DNA of 64,000 nucleotides, taken from positions 62,001 through 126,000 of the forward strand of contig NZ_JBFJUX010000002.1 of the NCBI RefSeq assembly GCF_041624475.1, read 5' to 3'. Positions 60,743 to 64,000 of this stretch are shown one piece after another. The stretch comes from Litorivivens sp041624475. GTDB taxonomy: Bacteria > Pseudomonadota > Gammaproteobacteria > Pseudomonadales > Spongiibacteraceae. Numbering within the stretch: the first letter of the stretch is position 1; the number at the start of each line of letters is the position of its first letter. A model generated the notes under the pieces. The model saw nothing but the letters and a program-made list of their open reading frames with translations. It made no database searches and was not told the origin of the DNA. Both the position numbers and the translations under genes were made by a program.

Positions 60743-60774
60743 CGGCCCAGGCTGCCACTCTTGTAGCTGGGCCG
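60743..60774. other. Hairpin between sdhB and sucA
   Basis: CGGCCCAGGCT (60743-60753) pairs with AGCTGGGCCG (60765-60774) with one bulged G. No T-tract follows. It could be an mRNA processing or attenuating element between sdh and suc genes, or protect the sdh message. A TACAAT (-10-like) occurs further downstream near 60830. Confidence 0.5.
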
Positions 60775-60971
60775 GAACGCCTGTCTTGGCAGAGGTAAGT
60801 CAAGCAAGCGCAGTACGTCTACAATAGAAAAGAGGAACCGAATAACCCTTGCGGTTATCTGTATGATGCAGTCGGTTCTCGTGATGGCCAGGACCGTTTA
60901 TCGGGGGAGAGCGGTTGGCGTTGCGCGAAGCGGTTCAAAGCGGATACCGCGTTTGAAGCAGGTGAAAATCC

Positions 60972-63815
60972 ATGCAAAAAAGCTCGATGGAGTTGCTTTG
61001 GAGCAGTTCCCATATCTCGGGTGGCAATGCCGAGTACGTCGAACAGATGTACGAAACATTCCTCACAGACCCCAATGCCGTGCCGGAGGTTTGGCGCAGC
61101 TATTTTGAACAACTCCCGCGCGTTACCGAGCAGGTCGTCCGTGACATTCCGCATTCTCCGGTACGCGAGCATTTCGCCAATCTGGCCAAGGTTAAGGTTC
61201 GTCCCTCAGCCGCTGCAGCCAGCCCTGTGTCTGATCACGAGCGCAAGCAGGTCCGCGTTATCCAGTTGGTCAGCGCCTATCGCCAGCGAGGCCACCAGAA
61301 AGCCAAGCTCGATCCGTTGAACCTCTGGGAGCGAGCGCCGGTAGCAGACCTAGATCTTCACTATCATCAGCTTAGCGATGCCGATCGAGATACGGTTTTT
61401 CAAACCGGCAGCTTGTATATAGGCAAAGATCAGGCAACGCTTGGTGAGATTCACGAAGCACTGGAACGTACCTACTGCGGTACCGTTGGCGCCGAGTTCA
61501 TGCATATTGTGAACACGGAAGAGCGCCAGTGGATTCAACAGCGTATGGAGAGTGTACGTTCTCGGCCAGAGTATGGATCAGATGTAAAGCGCCACTTGCT
61601 GGAGCGACTAACGGCTGCTGAAGGCCTGGAAAAATCGCTCGGTTCAAAATTTCCCGGCACCAAGCGTTTCGGTCTGGAAGGCGGTGAAAGCCTGATTCCG
61701 ATGATGGACGCCATGATTCAGCGCGGTGGCGCCTACGGAACTAAAGAGATCGTGATTGGCATGGCCCACCGGGGCCGCCTGAACGTACTGGTCAATATAC
61801 TGGGTAAAAATCCCGGTGAGCTGTTCGACGAGTTTGAGGGCAAGGCCCGCTATCAGGGCTCTGCTGACGTCAAATACCATCAGGGTTTCTCCTCGAACGT
61901 CATGACCAGTGGCGGCGAAGTGCACCTGGCGTTGGCCTTTAACCCGTCCCATTTGGAAATTGTCTCTCCGGTAGTGGAAGGCTCTGTCCGAGCCCGTCAG
62001 GATCGTCGCGATGATGAGGTTGGCAACAGTGTGATGCCGATTGTCATGCATGGGGATGCGGCCTTTGCCGGGCAGGGTGTGGTCATGGAGACCTTCCAGA
62101 TGTCCCAGACCCGGGCTTACCGCACTGGTGGCACAGTGCATATCGTCATCAATAACCAGGTGGGCTTCACCACCAGTTTCCAAGCCGATGCGCGCTCGAC
62201 CGAGTACTGCACCGACGTGGCAAAAATGGTGCAGGCACCGATTTTTCACGTTAACGGCGACGACCCCGAGGCTGTTCTCTTTGTTAGTCAGCTGGCGGTG
62301 GATTTCCGTCAGGAATTCAAGAAAGACGTGGTTATCGACCTGATCTGCTACCGCCGTCGCGGACACAATGAGGCGGATGAACCCTCCGGCACCCAGCCGC
62401 TGATGTACGCCCAGATCAAAAAGCAGAAAACCTCACGTGAGCTGTATGCCACCGCACTGATGGATCAGGGGGTTGTCGACAAGACAGATGTCGAGGAAAT
62501 GGAAACCGAATACCGTGCGGCGCTGGATGAAGGCAAGCACGTGGTGAAAAGCCTGGTGATGGAGCCGAACAGTGGCATGTTTGTCGACTGGCGGCCCTTT
62601 ATCGGTCACGACTGGCAGGCGCCAGGCGATACCAGCTACGAAGAAAAGCGTCTGCGGGATCTGGCCAACAAGATCAACACCATACCGGAAGGTTTTACCC
62701 TGCAACGGCAAGTGGCCAAGATCTACGAAGACCGGCGCAAGATGGCTGCGGGGGCTACGCCGATAAACTGGGGCTTTGCCGAAACGTTGGCCTACGCCTC
62801 GCTGCTGGACCAGGACTACGCAGTGCGCATTACCGGGCAGGATGTAGGCCGCGGTACCTTTTCCCATCGCCACGCGGTTCTGCACAGTCAGAAAGATGCC
62901 AGCACCTATATTCCGCTCCAGCATGTGGCGGAAGATCAGCCGCACTTCACAATACACGACTCGCTCTTGTCTGAAGAAGCCGTGCTGGCCTTCGAATACG
63001 GGTACGCGACGACTCAGCCTAATACCCTGGTGATCTGGGAGGCCCAGTTTGGCGACTTCGCCAACGGTGCCCAGGTGGTCATTGACCAGTTTATCAGCAG
63101 CGGCGAGTTCAAGTGGCAGCGGCTGTGTGGCCTGACCATGCTGTTACCACACGGCTATGAAGGACAGGGCCCCGAGCACTCGTCGGCGCGTCTGGAGCGC
63201 TTCATGCAGCTGTGTGCAGAGCACAATATGCAGGTCTGCGTACCTTCCACACCGGCGCAGGTTTATCACATGCTGCGTCGGCAGATGGTTCGGCCTATGC
63301 GTCGGCCGCTGATCGTCATGTCGCCGAAAAGTCTGCTCCGTCACAAGGATGCGGTCTCCACGATGGAAGAGCTGGCCAACGGTAGCTTCCAGACGGTCAT
63401 TGACGAGGTGGATAATCTCGACAAGAGCAAGGTTAAGCGCCTGATTCTGTGCAGCGGCAAGGTCTACTACGACCTGTTGGAAAAGCGCCGCGAGCACGAA
63501 AAAAACGATATTGCGATTGTGCGTATGGAGCAGTTGTATCCCTTCCCATACGATCGCCTCAAAGAGGTGATTGGTGGCTACCCGAACCTGAAAAAAGTGG
63601 TTTGGTGCCAGGAAGAACCGCGCAACCAGGGGGCCTGGTACAACAGTCGTCACCGGATACTGCGCGTTGTGCACAGTTTCCGCCCGGACAAGAACCTGTT
63701 GCTGGGCTACGTGGGGCGCGACCCTTCGGCCTCGCCTGCGGCCGGTTATGCGGCACTCCATTTGGAGCAGCAGACTCGCTTCATACACGAAGCGCTAAGA
63801 ATAGAAACACACTGA
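60972..63815 (+). CDS. sucA: 2-oxoglutarate dehydrogenase E1 component
   Basis: 947 residues (E. coli 933). Thiamine diphosphate-dependent decarboxylation of 2-oxoglutarate. N-terminal helical segment (SISGGNAEYVEQMYETF-like), IGMAHRGRLNVLVNILGK, FNPSHLEIVSPVVEGSVRARQ, the ThDP motif HVNGDDPEAVLFVSQLAVDFRQEF and RRRGHNEADEPSGTQPLMY; later GQDVGRGTFSHRHAV. C-terminus GYAALHLEQQTRFIHEAL. Followed by sucB after 30 bases. Confidence 0.97.
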   Translation: MQKSSMELLWSSSHISGGNAEYVEQMYETFLTDPNAVPEVWRSYFEQLPRVTEQVVRDIPHSPVREHFANLAKVKVRPSAAAASPVSDHERKQVRVIQLVSAYRQRGHQKAKLDPLNLWERAPVADLDLHYHQLSDADRDTVFQTGSLYIGKDQATLGEIHEALERTYCGTVGAEFMHIVNTEERQWIQQRMESVRSRPEYGSDVKRHLLERLTAAEGLEKSLGSKFPGTKRFGLEGGESLIPMMDAMIQRGGAYGTKEIVIGMAHRGRLNVLVNILGKNPGELFDEFEGKARYQGSADVKYHQGFSSNVMTSGGEVHLALAFNPSHLEIVSPVVEGSVRARQDRRDDEVGNSVMPIVMHGDAAFAGQGVVMETFQMSQTRAYRTGGTVHIVINNQVGFTTSFQADARSTEYCTDVAKMVQAPIFHVNGDDPEAVLFVSQLAVDFRQEFKKDVVIDLICYRRRGHNEADEPSGTQPLMYAQIKKQKTSRELYATALMDQGVVDKTDVEEMETEYRAALDEGKHVVKSLVMEPNSGMFVDWRPFIGHDWQAPGDTSYEEKRLRDLANKINTIPEGFTLQRQVAKIYEDRRKMAAGATPINWGFAETLAYASLLDQDYAVRITGQDVGRGTFSHRHAVLHSQKDASTYIPLQHVAEDQPHFTIHDSLLSEEAVLAFEYGYATTQPNTLVIWEAQFGDFANGAQVVIDQFISSGEFKWQRLCGLTMLLPHGYEGQGPEHSSARLERFMQLCAEHNMQVCVPSTPAQVYHMLRRQMVRPMRRPLIVMSPKSLLRHKDAVSTMEELANGSFQTVIDEVDNLDKSKVKRLILCSGKVYYDLLEKRREHEKNDIAIVRMEQLYPFPYDRLKEVIGGYPNLKKVVWCQEEPRNQGAWYNSRHRILRVVHSFRPDKNLLLGYVGRDPSASPAAGYAALHLEQQTRFIHEALRIETH

Positions 63816-63845
63816 CAACCCGGTATTGGTATTTAAGGAATTCTG

Positions 63846-64000
63846 ATGACAACCGAAATCAAGGCACCCACTTTTCCCGAGTCAGTGGCCGATGGCACCA
63901 TCGCGACCTGGCACAAGCAGCCCGGTGAGGCCTGTAAGCGCGATGAGCTGCTTGTTGATATCGAGACTGACAAAGTTGTGCTGGAAGTGGTTGCTCCAGC
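63846..64000 (+). CDS. sucB: 2-oxoglutarate dehydrogenase E2 (dihydrolipoyl succinyltransferase), N-terminal part
   Basis: The first 51 codons are present before the window ends. The lipoyl domain is recognisable: IKAPTFPESVADGTIATW and DIETDKVVLEVVAP, with the lipoylated Lys in the ETDKV loop. It is the partner of SucA in the 2-oxoglutarate dehydrogenase complex. Confidence 0.93.
   Translation, partial: MTTEIKAPTFPESVADGTIATWHKQPGEACKRDELLVDIETDKVVLEVVAP

Noticed and set aside
1..64000. Searched for tRNA, rRNA, CRISPR arrays, insertion sequences, phage and toxin-antitoxin genes
   Set aside because: None could be supported from the sequence.

Overview
The window looks like a continuous piece of a marine-type gammaproteobacterial chromosome with mid-to-high-fifties GC. 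The order gluQ - cbrX - cbrA - cbrB - [sRNA] - pcnB - folK - dgk - panB - panC - panD is essentially the one known from Pseudomonas, while the PQQ dehydrogenases, MMPL-type RND exporters, acyl-CoA/lipid genes and Mrp cluster suggest a relative of the Cellvibrionales/Spongiibacteraceae-like lineages (inference from gene content only).

Layout. 1-2939: SOS mutasome imuA-imuB-dnaE2 (minus, dnaE2 cut by the window edge) behind a LexA box. 3162-5333: a PQQ dehydrogenase with an inserted cytochrome c. 5489-17022 (minus): pantothenate and folate genes, pcnB, the CbrA/CbrB two-component system with its small upstream partner, gluQ and dksA. The cbrB-pcnB gap holds a sigma-54 promoter, upstream repeated half-sites and an A-rich RNA that reads as a CrcZ-like Hfq decoy. 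17253-19625: aminotransferase and exported amidohydrolase. 19866-27161: nine-gene Mrp-type cation/proton antiporter operon. 27437-31177: desaturase, acyl-CoA dehydrogenase and a phosphotransferase partner. 31314-39167: two MMPL-type RND proteins; the second heads an operon with a LolA-like protein, an outer-membrane barrel and a TetR regulator, and its promoter carries a TetR-type operator. 39262-48295: two more PQQ dehydrogenases, bolA-trhO, a PhnD-like protein, DUF2237, a gamma-carbonic-anhydrase-like protein and pyruvate kinase. 48393-55630: an SDR gene, then a compact plus-strand coenzyme F420 operon (npdG-cofE-cofD-cofC-fbiC) followed by an NTF2-like gene. 55699-64000: citrate synthase, divergent sdhCDAB, sucA and the start of sucB.

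How it fits together. The end of the window is central carbon metabolism (gltA, sdh, suc, pyk). CbrAB and the proposed RNA would form a carbon-status control circuit. The F420 operon contains four of the recognised biosynthetic functions (CofC, CofD, CofE, CofG/H) plus an NADPH-linked F420 reductase, so the cell could both make and reduce the deazaflavin; no F420-dependent catabolic enzyme is recognisable beside it. The two most notable items are the CrcZ-like RNA locus (10537-10795) and the F420 operon (49478-55088). No tRNA, rRNA, CRISPR array, insertion sequence or prophage gene was seen.
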